This document shows, one piece after another, positions 12,746-23,218 of a stretch of DNA of 64,000 nucleotides (position 1 is the first letter of the stretch; the number at the start of each line of letters is the position of its first letter). The position numbers and the translations under genes are program-made. The notes beneath the pieces were generated by a model, which made no database searches, was not told where the DNA came from, and saw only the letters and a list, made by a program, of their open reading frames with translations. The stretch comes from Congeria kusceri (lineage: Eukaryota > Mollusca > Bivalvia > Myida > Dreissenidae): the NCBI GenBank assembly GCA_027627225.1, contig JAPFQT010000037.1:1240001-1304000 (forward strand), read 5' to 3'.

Positions 12746-13907
12746 AGTCCTATTCTTGCCAAACGGCCCCTAGTACAGCTGTATTGACTTATATCTCCTT
12801 TGATATGGTCGGTCGTGATTTTCCACTTGTGAAGCTTAAAGCTTGATCTTATAGAATCATTTCCGAAACGTACAAACACGCAAAACATTTTGAATATTCA
12901 GAAATGTACAGTATATTATGTAAAGCTATTGATGCAATTTATATAATATTTAAATGTGTTATATATTTGTTTACCTCATTTAGATTCCTTTCAGTGTGTT
13001 TATGTAACTGTAATGGTCTACATTATATATATTGCGTCTACATTAAAGTACTATACTAATTAACGGAGTTATTATCAAGTGCAGAATCGCCATTCTTTGC
13101 AAAATAATGTTAATGACATATTAGAAAAGTATGAAAGACAGACATTTCGTAGAGTTACTAAATACGATTTCGCCTCGAAGTATAAGTCTTACGCCATAGT
13201 ACAATTCAGGCGCTTGCTGCTGTTACTGTTGACGTTCAAGAAGAGGAATTATCATATTATTTCATCAAAGCAGCGAAGGTACAAAGAAATTTGCTCTGTG
13301 TGCAATTGTTAAAAACGATGAACTACACGTTAATATGTTAATACAGTTACAATTAGAACTCAAAATTGTTTGAAATGGATCGAACGGATGAAACGGATTT
13401 AGTTCCAAAAAAGCACAGTTTATTCAGAATAAAATCACAGTTCAAATGTTCATGTCTAACCTACATAAATAACTTCGTAAGTTGTTGGCTTAGTTGGTCA
13501 TACAGATTTCTGCACCCCAATACTTTCTGTCAACTAAGTTCATTAATGTTGTTGAGCTGACCATAACTACCAAGTTACCTCCCTTTAAACTGCCATAAGA
13601 TGCAGCTTAAAAGTAAACCTACTTCAATGTCAAAATCATGTATTATTTACCAACAAGTATCCCAATTTCCTCGTGCTTTGCCAATATGCGTGTAAACTGT
13701 CTCCCATTATACTTGTATCAGCTGTCAAGAAGTACAACTATGCAGAAAGAAATCGCCTGAAATAATAATAATGCGCAAAGTTGTAAACAGACGAACAGGT
13801 TAACAAACAGTAAGCACTCTGAGAGCTCAGACCTCTGCCACCCAAGTAAACAATTTAATTTCCAGTGATGAACGAGGGATGATCAAATTTAATGTAGTTT
13901 TTTTTAT

Positions 13908-13968
13908 ATATTTTTAGACATATGATTATTTCATTTTTTTCATATTTTTAGACATATGATTATTTCAT
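13908..13968. repeat. Direct repeat, ~28 bp twice
   Basis: ATTTTTAGACATATGATTAT followed by TTCAT occurs twice within 60 bp. It lies just past the end of duplication copy I. Confidence 0.7.
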
Positions 13969-14348
13969 AGAAAAAAAGTACATTAAAATAAAATTGAATA
14001 TATATTGCATCAATTTACAAAATTTAAGCGATTTTACTCTGTTAAAAATGGAATGCATTCAAAATGAGTCACTATAGGCAACCCGGAGCACGTCAATTGG
14101 CATTCAATGATGTCGTTAACATCATTTGCTTCAGGGAAGATTTGGTGCCTAGGAAATGTTCTTGTTTCAATATTATTATTTCACTATTATTCAATATTTT
14201 CTGATATTTCAATTACACTATCTTATCAATGATTCTTGTGTTGGGATCTCCGTAAAGAGGTCTTTCTCATCCTGGTCTTGAGGCAATATGATAACCAATC
14301 ACATATACTTGTACAAAGCGCTTTTTTGCGTTTGGAATACCAATATAT

Positions 14349-15311
14349 TAGGGATGGGACCGAATACTGAAATCAATATTCGAATATTCATTTTAGGTAT
14401 TCGAATATATTCAAATATTTGTGTTGTAAATATGACTATATACGACACCCTGTCCGAATATTTACCTATCCAAAATGTGTATACTACGTGTACCTAGTTG
14501 TTTTACCTTGTTTCAGTGGTAAATGAGCGATATAACTTTGTGAGTGTTAGGCAAATATAAAGAAATGTAAGATATTTTTAGATGTATTGATAGTGAATTT
14601 GTTAATCGTTCCTTTTTTTTTTCAGAACCATGAAGCTTGTATCTGCTGTGCAGATTACACGTTGCCTGGGTTTTGTCTACTGACCGCATAAAGTACTTCC
14701 AAGAACGTGATGGTGGCATGGCTTAATAATAAAGACTCTTGTATAATATACGGTGTTGATATAATAGAGAATAATTTACAAGTGACGTATAGTAAGATTG
14801 ACCAGATCAAGCTAATTTTGTTAATGATAATCGATTCATTTTGATTAGTTCACTTAGAGAGTAATTGTAATTTACTGTAAACAAGTTAACTGTAAAGATG
14901 TCACTTAAGGACAATAAACAACAATATACGCCTTGTGCAAACTGTGAAACCGTTATCACAACATGGCCCAGTTTTGTTATTTGTGGATACAATGCGTCAT
15001 ATTCACGTCTCCCACAAACTGTTAACTCACGGCCCTTCTATAGACGTGGCCCCCTTGCCAATTATTAATTGTCGTTAATTGGACATGTTTAGCATGCGTA
15101 GTGAAAACGTTACACTGCCCCCGCCCACCTGCTAGGCAAGCAATACGACTGGAATTCATGTTAAATTTGCAATCAAACTGGGAAAAAAACATGATTTTGA
15201 AAAGAAATTTTGTTCTTTAAATAAATAAGAAAATCAAATATTCGTATTCGTTTTTTTTATATTCTAATATTATCCAATATTCGAATATTCAAGTATTCTG
15301 TCCCATCCCTA
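14349..15311 (-). mobile_element. Non-autonomous hAT element
   Basis: Terminal inverted repeats begin TAGGGATGGGACCGAATACT (left) and TAGGGATGGGACAGAATACT (right, inverted) and continue, diverged, through blocks built on AATATTCGAATATT for roughly 50 bp. Flanking 8-bp sequences are CAATATAT and CAATATAA, a one-mismatch target duplication. TAG termini, 8-bp duplication and an internal BED-finger relic together identify the hAT superfamily. At 963 bp it cannot encode a full transposase. Confidence 0.85.
14623..14719 (-). pseudogene. hAT transposase BED zinc-finger remnant
   Basis: Starting at ATG (14719) the minus frame reads MPPSRSWKYFMRSVDKTQA then TCNLHSRYKLHGS before entering low-complexity sequence. 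The order Ser-x-x-Trp-x-Tyr-Phe, then Ala-x-Cys-Asn-Leu-x-Ser and a following Leu-x-Gly is the start of a BED-type zinc finger of hAT/ZBED transposases, which bind the element's own ends. The second zinc-ligand Cys is His here, and no catalytic domain follows, so this is a decayed exon inside the 963-bp element. The family call rests on motif recognition only. Confidence 0.65.
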
Positions 15312-15479
15312 CAATATAAAAAAAAATAAAAACATTCTGCATTTAAAGTATGGCTGATTACATTATACATTTAGCATATAAACGTGTATAATGTTAACAT
15401 ATGCATACATTATTTTACTGAATCAAGAAAGAAAATACCAGTAAGAAATATTTACAACAAGGTTTTGATAGTATTGCAA

Positions 15480-17168
15480 GCAATACAAGAGTCCCCTATC
15501 GGTGTCACTGCAGTATTAAGTTGTAGTTTTTTTCTATTTTAGTAACATTGACCAGACATTCGAGTTACTTTTTGAGTTATTGCAGTACTAAACTGACAGA
15601 GGGCCATCATATAGTCCATTATGTGTACCAAGTTTCATGATCATATGTTATGTTCTTTAAGAATTATTACAGTAATAAGTTTATTCTATTTTAAGTAACA
15701 GTCACGTGGCCTTTGACCTCTGGTGAAAAATAAAAGGTCGTGCATAATCCTCACATTGCCACATTGCTGTTTATATGTATACCCAGTCAGTGTTCATTTT
15801 GGGCCACGCCTTTGCGGGATTCCCGCAAGATATTATGAATGGGCGCAACAAAATTATTGTCAGTGGGCCATTTGGGCGCATTATTAATATACGGTGTGCA
15901 TAGAAAATTCCATGTTTTTCGTATGAAAATTATTGAAAATTGTCTTGAGAATATTAAACATCGCATAGTCAGATTGTTAGTGGAAACTAACCGCTGCTAG
16001 GCTACAGCACGCACTGTATTACAACTAGCAATTTCATAGGCTGCTAAAGGTAACACGCCATTTGACCTCGCTTACATCATAACAAATTGCTAACAGTGCT
16101 GTCTGAAATATATGCGGTTTAAGTTGATATTAATAACAAAATAATGATGTTAGAGCGGAAAGCAGATAAAGAGAGCATCACGGGACAAATGTTTTTGAAT
16201 TTTCCACCAAATTTCCCAGGCAAAATTAGAATACCATGGGACAATGAGGGCAAGAAAACATCCGTTGATTCAGCCGTATCGGTACCCATACTGGCCGTAC
16301 TTCGTCTGCAAGTTTGGGTGAAAAAACTGATAGGTACCCGTACTGGCCGTACTTCGTCTGCAAGTTTGAGTGAAAAAACTGATAGGTTGATGGTCACACA
16401 TTTCATAAAGGTTGTTTAGAGAAATTTTCGTGGTTATCGTACGATGAAGAACAATCGGATGTTTTTTGACCTTTGTAAAAAAAATATAATACAAGTAACA
16501 TGAAAAATATACTGATAATTTGTTGCCCCCAACAAAATCCTTAAATGGCGCACTGATTTTGTGGCTGATAGGCCAGAATGAACACTGCCCAGTATCATCG
16601 AAATAAGTTCAGTACTTTTTGAATTATTGCAGGAAGTTTTGGGAATGGACGGACAGACGGACGGACAAATATACGGACGAACAGATAGAGAGACACACAG
16701 ACAGTTGGCAAACCTATAGTTCAATCAATGTACCAAGTTTCATTGTCATATCTTATGTACTTTTCGAATTATAACAGTATTTGGTTTATTTCTATTTATA
16801 GTAACAGTCACGTGACCATTGATCTCTGGTGAAAAAAAAAAGTCCTGCATAATCCTCACATTGCCGTTTATATGTATACCAAGTTTCATTAAAATATCTT
16901 CAGTACTATTTGAGTTATAGCAGGAATCAGTTTGTTTTTGTATATTTCTATTTTAAGTGAGTCATGTGACGTTTGACCTCTGGTAAAATAAAAGGTCATT
17001 CATAATACTCACATTGCGGTTCATATGTATACACAGTTTCATCTAAGTATCTTCAGTACTTTTTTTTGAGTTATCGCATGAACAATATTTTGCAGACGGA
17101 CGGACTGACTGACGGACGGACGGAGGGCAATCCTATAGTCCCCACTGGTGAAACACCGGTTGGGGACT
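15480..17168. mobile_element. Pearl-like element interrupted by an 800-bp insertion
   Basis: The 5' end (CAAGAGTCCCCTATCGGTG) and body (AGTAACATTGACCAGACATT, TTTGACCTCTGGTGAAAAA, ACATTGCTGTTTATATGTAT) match 47500-48490. The 3' part holds ACGG-type tracts at about 16647-16680 and 17092-17125 and ends in a hairpin: AGTCCCCACTGGTG (17137-17150) inverted against CACCGGTTGGGGACT (17154-17168). The 5' and 3' ends are complementary in design. It is split by the element at 15788-16587. Confidence 0.7.
15788..16587. mobile_element. 800-bp DNA transposon with CAGTGTTCATT termini
   Basis: Ends are CAGTGTTCATTTTGGGC and, inverted, CAGTGTTCATTCTGGCC. The direct repeat CCCAGT flanks both sides (15782-15787, 16588-16593). 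The uninterrupted relative at 48.3 kb reads ATACCCAGTTTTATC across the site, a clean empty site. Inside lie an inverted GCGGGATTCCCGC motif and a ~52-bp direct repeat (about 16280-16383, TACTGGCCGTACTTCGTCTG twice). A 91-codon plus frame covers it but matches nothing I recognise, so the element is treated as non-autonomous. CAG...CTG ends suggest a hAT-like or P-like origin, but the 6-bp duplication leaves the superfamily open. Confidence 0.85.
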
Positions 17169-17289
17169 TACTGGAATTCTCACGAGTTACCGATATACCC
17201 CCACAATATGGCCTTGTCACAAAAATATGGCATCCATTCGAAAGAAATGGACAGAGAATGGTCAACAGTGTATTTGAAAAAAAAAATTC

Positions 17290-18108
17290 CAACAGGAGCC
17301 ATAACTCTGTCAACATTTAGTGGTTTGTAACCAAAGTTAAACTTGATCTGTATTTTATGATGTTACACTTTATGTACCAAAAATAAGTTAAATATATGAA
17401 GCCTTTCATGAGTTGTTGTCCATATTTTTCGGGAATTTAAGTCAAATAGGGGGGGCCATAACTATGTCAAAATTTAGTGGTTTGTAACCAAAGTCGAACT
17501 CGACCTGTATTTTATGATGCTACACATGTGTAACAATAATTATTTAAATATGTCAAGTCACTGTTGATTTATCGTCAGGAAACCATGTTTTTAGGGAATT
17601 TAAGTCAAATAAAGGGCCATAGCTCTGTAAAAATTTAGTGGTTTGTAACCAAATTCGAAATTGACCAGTATTCTCTGATGCTTCACATGTATACCAAGAA
17701 TTATTTGAATATGTCAAGCCATTCTTGAGTTATCATAAAAAATCTTGTTTTTAGGGAATTATAAGTCGAAAAGGGGCCATAACTCTGTCAAAATTTAGTG
17801 GTTTGTAGCCAACATCAAATTTGAACTGTATTGTATGATGTTACATGTGTACCAAAAATTATTTGAATATGTCTTGAGTTATCATCCGGAAACCATGTTT
17901 TTAGGGAATTATAAGTCGAAAAGCGGCCATAACTCTGTCAAAATTTCGTGGTTTGTAACCTACATTGAACTTAACCTGTATTCTATGATGTTACACATTT
18001 GTACCATTTGAATATGTCAAGCCTTTCTCGAGTTATAATCCGGAAACCAAAAGACCGACAAGCTCACTCCTATATACCCCCCCAAACTTCGTTTGTGGGG
18101 GTATAATA
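17290..18108. repeat. Pearl-like array, ~148-bp unit, ~5 copies, with 3' hairpin
   Basis: Units repeat CCATAACTCTGTCAAAATTT, GTGGTTTGTAACCAAA, GACCTGTATTNTATGATG and CATGTTTTTAGGGAATT. The element ends in a perfect 15-bp hairpin, TATACCCCCCCAAAC (18073-18087) with GTTTGTGGGGGTATA (18091-18105), allowing one mismatch. Non-coding. Confidence 0.8.
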
Positions 18109-18885
18109 ATTGTTTTTCAAGTAAATAAAAACATACTTGTCAAATTTTTTAATGGGGTCGATACAATTATTTAAGGAAATCATGTATTGTTGACAATTTT
18201 ATTTTGTTTTTACGTTTGGACCATCTGCAGTTCAGTCCATTTAATATACAGGTCAGCAATATAATATGGAAATGCTTTCAGCTGGTATTTTGTGATTAAA
18301 TTGCTAAAATTAAATTGTCTGGTATGTGAAAATACCATGTCAATCAGCCAGAATATAGGCTCGAGAGAGTAAAATTCTTCCGGTACACATGCGCATAAGA
18401 AAACCTTTCAGAGCAAGATTACCTAGTTTCAGGAGAGGCCTATATTGTTCGTGCACAAGTAAATGTATCTATTGATATGAATTTAGAACACGTCAACTAA
18501 TCAAACAAGTATAAACTGCATCTGTCTGCATCACCATTTCTATGATAAACACTCAGATAACGATTTAAATCACTTAGTTATTGTGATATAGAAAGATCAT
18601 TGTCCTAATAAGTTGGCACATATATAAAGTAGCATGTGACTGTCATTTAAAGGGACCATTTTCATACCTGCCTTTTTAATTCTCTATTATTGTTATGATA
18701 CATAAAACTTTAAATGTACCGATATGCATTTCACTTATAATTGCTTACTAATATCTATTAATGACCAATGTGGATACAAAAACATTGTCTTCATATTCTG
18801 CCTTAAATATTATTGCAAACTTTTTTACTGCTGAGGTTTTTGTGGAATTATTAATGAGGTGGCCTGGATGTGCTTTGGATTTTAA

Positions 18886-19328
18886 AGGGATTTAATATTT
18901 TTGTATTAAAAAAACAAATTTAATGTCAGAACTGCAAAACCTAAAGCAGATGGACTAACCATAAACAAATAATATATAAAGAAAAAAGAATAATTAAAAG
19001 ATTTGCCTTCGCCAGGACTCGAACCTACGACTGCTGCGATAAAAAATCAGACCAATCACTAGGCTATTCTGACTAATAGTCATGGTAGTGAATTTTTAAT
19101 GCTATGTAAATACATGTGTTTTCCAAAATACTGATGAAAAGCATTACGGAACACTTTATAATTGTATCCATTTCAATTAATGTTTTTTCATAAACGACTC
19201 TATATTTCCAATATATTTCTTTGTCAGTAGTGTTATTTCGCTTGTTTATATATAATGTATGTTTCTTTTTGAGACCTATGACAAAATTGTTGAAAATTGT
19301 CTAGTTGCCAATCTGTGAACAGGTCCCT
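18886..19328 (-). mobile_element. TTAA-target element carrying a tRNA-like segment
   Basis: TTAA on both sides (18882-18885, 19329-19332). The ends share only AGGGA. Copy I reads TTTATCAGCTAGAC at the same place, an empty site. In minus orientation the element starts AGGGACCTGTTCACAG and includes GTTTATGAAA, CATCAGTATTTTGGAAAACA and the tRNA-like block. It matches 38154-38720 over most of its length. Confidence 0.75.
19004..19074 (-). other. tRNA-derived sequence with Pol III boxes A and B
   Basis: On the minus strand TAGCCTAGTGATTGG (box A-like) is followed about 30 nt later by GGTTCGAGTCC, a perfect box B / T-loop. The acceptor ends do not pair convincingly, so this is not a working tRNA gene. 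It lies inside the TTAA element and has a homologue at 38647-38705. Confidence 0.65.
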
Positions 19329-19932
19329 TTAAGCTGGACCAACATAACACAAATTAACCTTTCATTTGATATGTACGTGTTTGAATGAATTGATACATAG
19401 GAACAAAAAGTTTAATGGCCCTTTATCATTACCATACCTGGTGACATACAGGGTCATTTCAAGCAGAGAGATCGAAAATCACAGTCCAGAATCTGCTTTA
19501 TTTAGTACGTGACACAGTGGACTAGTTGAAAACCTGTATCATCACTATCTAACTTTGAGATAAATCATTTACGTCATTAATCTGACCTCTAACATTTTCA
19601 AGGTCATTGTGGACGATGATCCTAGACGTCCTGTGATCCTTACATTGAACCTTGGCACTCACTGTCACGTGATTTTTATACATGAGATCATGTGATGCCA
19701 TGATAGAGTACATGATAACCTAATTTATATCTTACTGTATGCTGATTTAAATAGTATCAGCCCAATCTGCATTTTTAGAACGTTCACAGCTATAGGAACA
19801 GGGTTGTCGAAATCAATTGTCAGTAGTGTATTGCCCAGCTTATCCCAAAGCATGTAGGGACATGTGAAATCTTGCCACAATTACTTATTATTAGTGCAAA
19901 TTACAGACAAGCAGCAAAATCATTTGTCAACA

Positions 19933-20662
19933 AGATTCTGTGTTTGATAAACACACATGCCCCGGTTGATGCTGGATAGCCCATTTCTTAGTCCAAATTA
20001 GGTCAAGGTCAAGGTCAAAGTGAGGGTGGGTGATATGGGTGGATTGGGAATGGTAATAAGTAACAAATGTGTAAAAATCCAATTGTTGTAGTAAGCTGTG
20101 TTGGTGTTAGACGCAACGGTAAAATCTAGTTATCCATAGGCTTCTTCATTTCCTCCCGAGTAACCAGCATAGTAACTTGGATGATCATAGGTCAAAGCGT
20201 TCTCTAGATATCCTACGGAAACAAAATGGTATATGGAGAAAACAATTTTCATGTTACAATCCCCTGTGACCTTGACCTTTGACTTGTTGACCTCAAAATG
20301 GATAGGCGTTTTCCTTTCCTCCCGAGTAACCAGCATTCTAAATTATATGATCGTAGGTCAAAGCGTTTTCTAGATATCATGCATTAACGAAATGGTCTTC
20401 GGACAGACCGACCAACCGACCGAAGGTGCAAAGCAATATACCTCCACTTCTTCAAAGGGGGGCATAATGATTTCAAGGTCAAGGTCAAATTGAGGTTGGG
20501 TGATGTGGGTGGATTGGGAATGGTCATAAGTAACAACTGTGTAAGTATCTAAGTGTTGTTATCCGCGTAATTGGTGCTAGACGAAATGGTAAAATCTACT
20601 TAACCTTGTCACGGACGGAAGGACAATCACTATATGCCTCCTGCATCAAGATGCCGGGGACA
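19933..20662. mobile_element. Pearl-like element inserted in copy II
   Basis: Copy I runs uninterrupted from TCATTTGTCAACA to AAGTAAGGCAATGC. Copy II has ~730 bp between the equivalent bases. The insert opens with TGTGTTTGATAAACACACATGCCCC, a short hairpin followed by ATGCCCC, and carries AGGTCAAGGTCAAGGTCAAA, an internal hairpin tail (about 20436-20466), and CATCAAGATGCCGGGG near its end. The clean junction without an obvious target duplication is compatible with Helitron-type insertion. Confidence 0.7.
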
Positions 20663-20778
20663 TAAAAACTGAAAAATAAGGCAATACAGGATTTCGCCAC
20701 CCCTGTGAAAGTATGCTAAGTATGCTGGTAGTTTTGTATTTTTTTGTATTCAACACAACAAACCTTGTGTGCAGTTTG

Positions 20779-20873
20779 GCTGCAGGTGGCAGGCATCAAA
20801 GTACATCAAAGGGCGGTCCTTCAAAGTTCCGATCACATGTACAGGTGCCATCGGAGGTGTAGCCAGCAGCACC
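20779..20873 (-). pseudogene. Decayed copy of the EGF-like terminal exon
   Basis: Minus-strand homologue of the exon at 4133-4217. The frame reads GYTSDGTCTCDRNFEGPPF and stops soon after. The acceptor CAG of copy I is CTG here, the third Cys of the signature is Phe, and a 2-bp deletion shifts the frame so that the tail YFDACHL appears in another frame. Together these indicate relaxed constraint after duplication. Confidence 0.65.
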
Positions 20874-20936
20874 TTGTAATTACACAGAAACACTGTTGAC
20901 TTCACTTTCAAAGTCATGAGCAATATAAAAAAGTAT

Positions 20937-21140
20937 AGTTCATTTAACTGCAATAAATGCTACAACATAGAAACGTATAGTTCATTTAACTGCAATAAAT
21001 GCTACAACATAGAAACATATAGTTCATTTAACTGCAATAAATGCTACAACAAAGAAACGTCTAGTTCATTTAACTGCAATAAATGCTACAACATAGAAAA
21101 CGTATAGTTCATTTAACTGCAAAAAATGCTACAACATAGA
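20937..21140. repeat. 42-bp tandem array, 5 copies
   Basis: Unit AGTTCATTTAACTGCAATAA plus ATGCTACAACATAGAAACGTAT repeats at 20937, 20979, 21021, 21063 and 21106. Copy I has a single equivalent (about 4267). The 63-codon frame running through it is produced by the 42-bp period and is not a gene. Confidence 0.9.
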
Positions 21141-21504
21141 ACTGGTCATTTGACAGCTGCCTGTTAAGGGCTGGGATAAGTAGTAATGAATACCGGGGTA
21201 CCTGCCGCTGAATTACCCGGGTACCGACAATGGTTATTTCCCTTGAACAGAACTTAAACTAGTCACCATTCATTTTATCAAATAGCATATTTATAGAGGC
21301 GTTTGAAAATGTTACGGTCTTAACGCTGAGTTAAGTATACATATAGTAACTAGGAATATACTGTTTTGTACAAAGATATAATTGTATAGTACAAATATAT
21401 TTATGTAATAATGTGCTAAGTTGAAATTAAAAGCAAAAATACATTGAAGTCTTCAACTAATGTTATTTTAAGCTGTATTGAAGGTTGATAACCTATTATC
21501 AAGG

Positions 21505-21600
21505 GTACCCAGTAATAATTTGCAACTCAGATAGAAGGGTTACCCAACCTGATACCTGATTACACCATTTAGACAGTCTTATTGATAAGTGATTCAACAC
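21505..21600. repeat. Single diverged unit of the 80-bp satellite
   Basis: ATAGAAGGGTTACCCAACCTG, then ACACCATTTAGACAGTCTTA and TGATAAGTGATTCAAC, one unit only, at the position matching the start of the copy I array. Confidence 0.7.
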
Positions 21601-21879
21601 ATTTAACGACACTTATTACACAGGCTAACATCTCATTGCTGAATGGTGTAAAACTTAAAGTTACAGTTTTCATCAATTAACTATACAAAATCTGGGAACA
21701 ATATAAATATTCAGGGAATCCAAAATCGCAAGCCTTTTGGTCCTAGAATTTACAATTTGAAATTTCAGATTTTCACTTTCTAGAAATTGGTCAATGTTCC
21801 TAAAATGTACTTCAAGGCAAATACATAAAACATTATCTGTGCTTGTCAACAGGTTACAAACACACAGGAGACCATGCAG

Positions 21880-23218
21880 GGATATAAACTAACAATCAGG
21901 GCGAGCCAACTGGGCTTCCTACCTTGAACATCTACGAGCCCAGCCTCGATATTATGAGCCATCCGACCTTATTAGAACTTTCTTGAGGAAATGCCCTAGG
22001 TGCCAACACCTTAGTTCAATAACTCAATATCTGCAATGCCAAATAAAAGCACTTATAGAGCTCTTGAACTAACGTGACGAACTGCTTGTTTGCTGAAATT
22101 GGGGTGCAGGCGTGAGTGTGACTGACATTGAATGTATAGTAGTGTTAGTTCTGTGTACCAATAGGCCTAAAATAAAATATGGTTTGTTTCCTTTCCCGCT
22201 TCCTACTTGTAAAAATCATTCCTACCCAAAATATTTATTTGAACTAAGTTAAAAAAATTCATTTTATTGGCATCCAAATTTTGGGTACAAATCTGAAGAC
22301 AACAAGAAACCTGTCCGAAAGTCAGACATGTCTGACCACACATTATACACATTTAATGCTATTTAGACTTCTTTTAAAAATAAGGAATAATAACGGCAAC
22401 ACGTATTAGCTGTATGTATTTTGTTATGCCAAATAATTATATAATAATCAATTATTTAACAGTGTACAAGGTTTCCAGCAGGCCTGTTTCACTTTACTGG
22501 CCTAACATGCCTCCAAAGCAGTTAGCCATTTGCCGACATATTTAAATAACGCCGACATGCCTTAATTTTCAAAGTGACAACCCTTAATCCTTTTATCAAA
22601 TTGCACAGATCTTTAACCGAAGGGTCATAAACTAACGCTGTATTGATCAATAAGATCTCACTTTCATCAGTGTAATTGACAAATGACTGAACAGTGTAGT
22701 TCCGCCCACAACGATCTCATTAACCAATCAAATGCGGCGATTTTAAGGGAGGAGTTTATACGCTACAACAACTAAAATGTGTTTGACAACAAATATTAGA
22801 AATGCTAGGAAATGCAAACATGCATTTTAAAATATTTCATTTTTACATTTACCCTTTAATTGTATGCCCCTAATGAATTCCTCATTCAATTTCACAAGTT
22901 GACAATCAAAAACATTGGAACAAATAATGTCATATAATCAAGCAGACATCAGCATGTAAACTGCATAAGTGTAGCAGGGAAATGTGAAGTCATAACTTCA
23001 GGCTAGTGCAGTTGTACATTGGGCAAATGCTGGCCGGACCAGTAATGGGCTAAAAATTAGGCAAATGTCATGAACAATAAGCAGATTGCTGGCTGGCCAA
23101 TAATATATCCGGGGATTCGTCTCCGTTTATTTTCTCCCTGTTCATGCCTTAAACTCAGGAAAATTGGATGGGTGCCTGATTAATTGTGAGCTAGGCATTA
23201 CTCACCCATGCCTTTAAC
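21880..23218. other. Copy II sequence with no recognised gene
   Basis: Part matches copy I at 11030-11120. The rest holds no exon I can support. A CCAAT-like ACCAATCA (about 22734) next to TTTTAAGGGAGGAGTTTATA is the only regulatory-looking spot. Confidence 0.4.

Larger units (their letters stand above)
2128..13870. repeat. Segmental duplication, copy I
   Basis: Blocks across this interval match 18300-30105 in the same order and orientation: 2180-2360 with 18350-18520, 3400-4500 with 19380-21400, 5985-7900 with 21510-21880, 11030-11120 with 22070-22150, 11770-13870 with 28210-30105. A shorter third copy at 33760-35230 matches 7490-12500. Identity by eye is moderate, roughly 70-85% in the best blocks, with insertions on both sides. 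Apart from the EGF exon no gene is visible. The intervening sequence is intronic or intergenic in character. Confidence 0.85.

Noticed and set aside
16144..16419. 91-codon plus frame in the 800-bp element as a transposase
   Set aside because: Includes a 52-bp direct repeat, overlaps open frames on the other strand, and shows no transposase motif.
19004..19074. Functional tRNA gene
   Set aside because: Boxes A and B are present but the acceptor arms do not pair, and the block lies inside a transposable element with another copy at 38.6 kb.
20916..21107. 63-codon frame with repeated SSFNCNKCYN
   Set aside because: Created by the 42-bp period of a non-coding array. Copy I has one unit and no frame.
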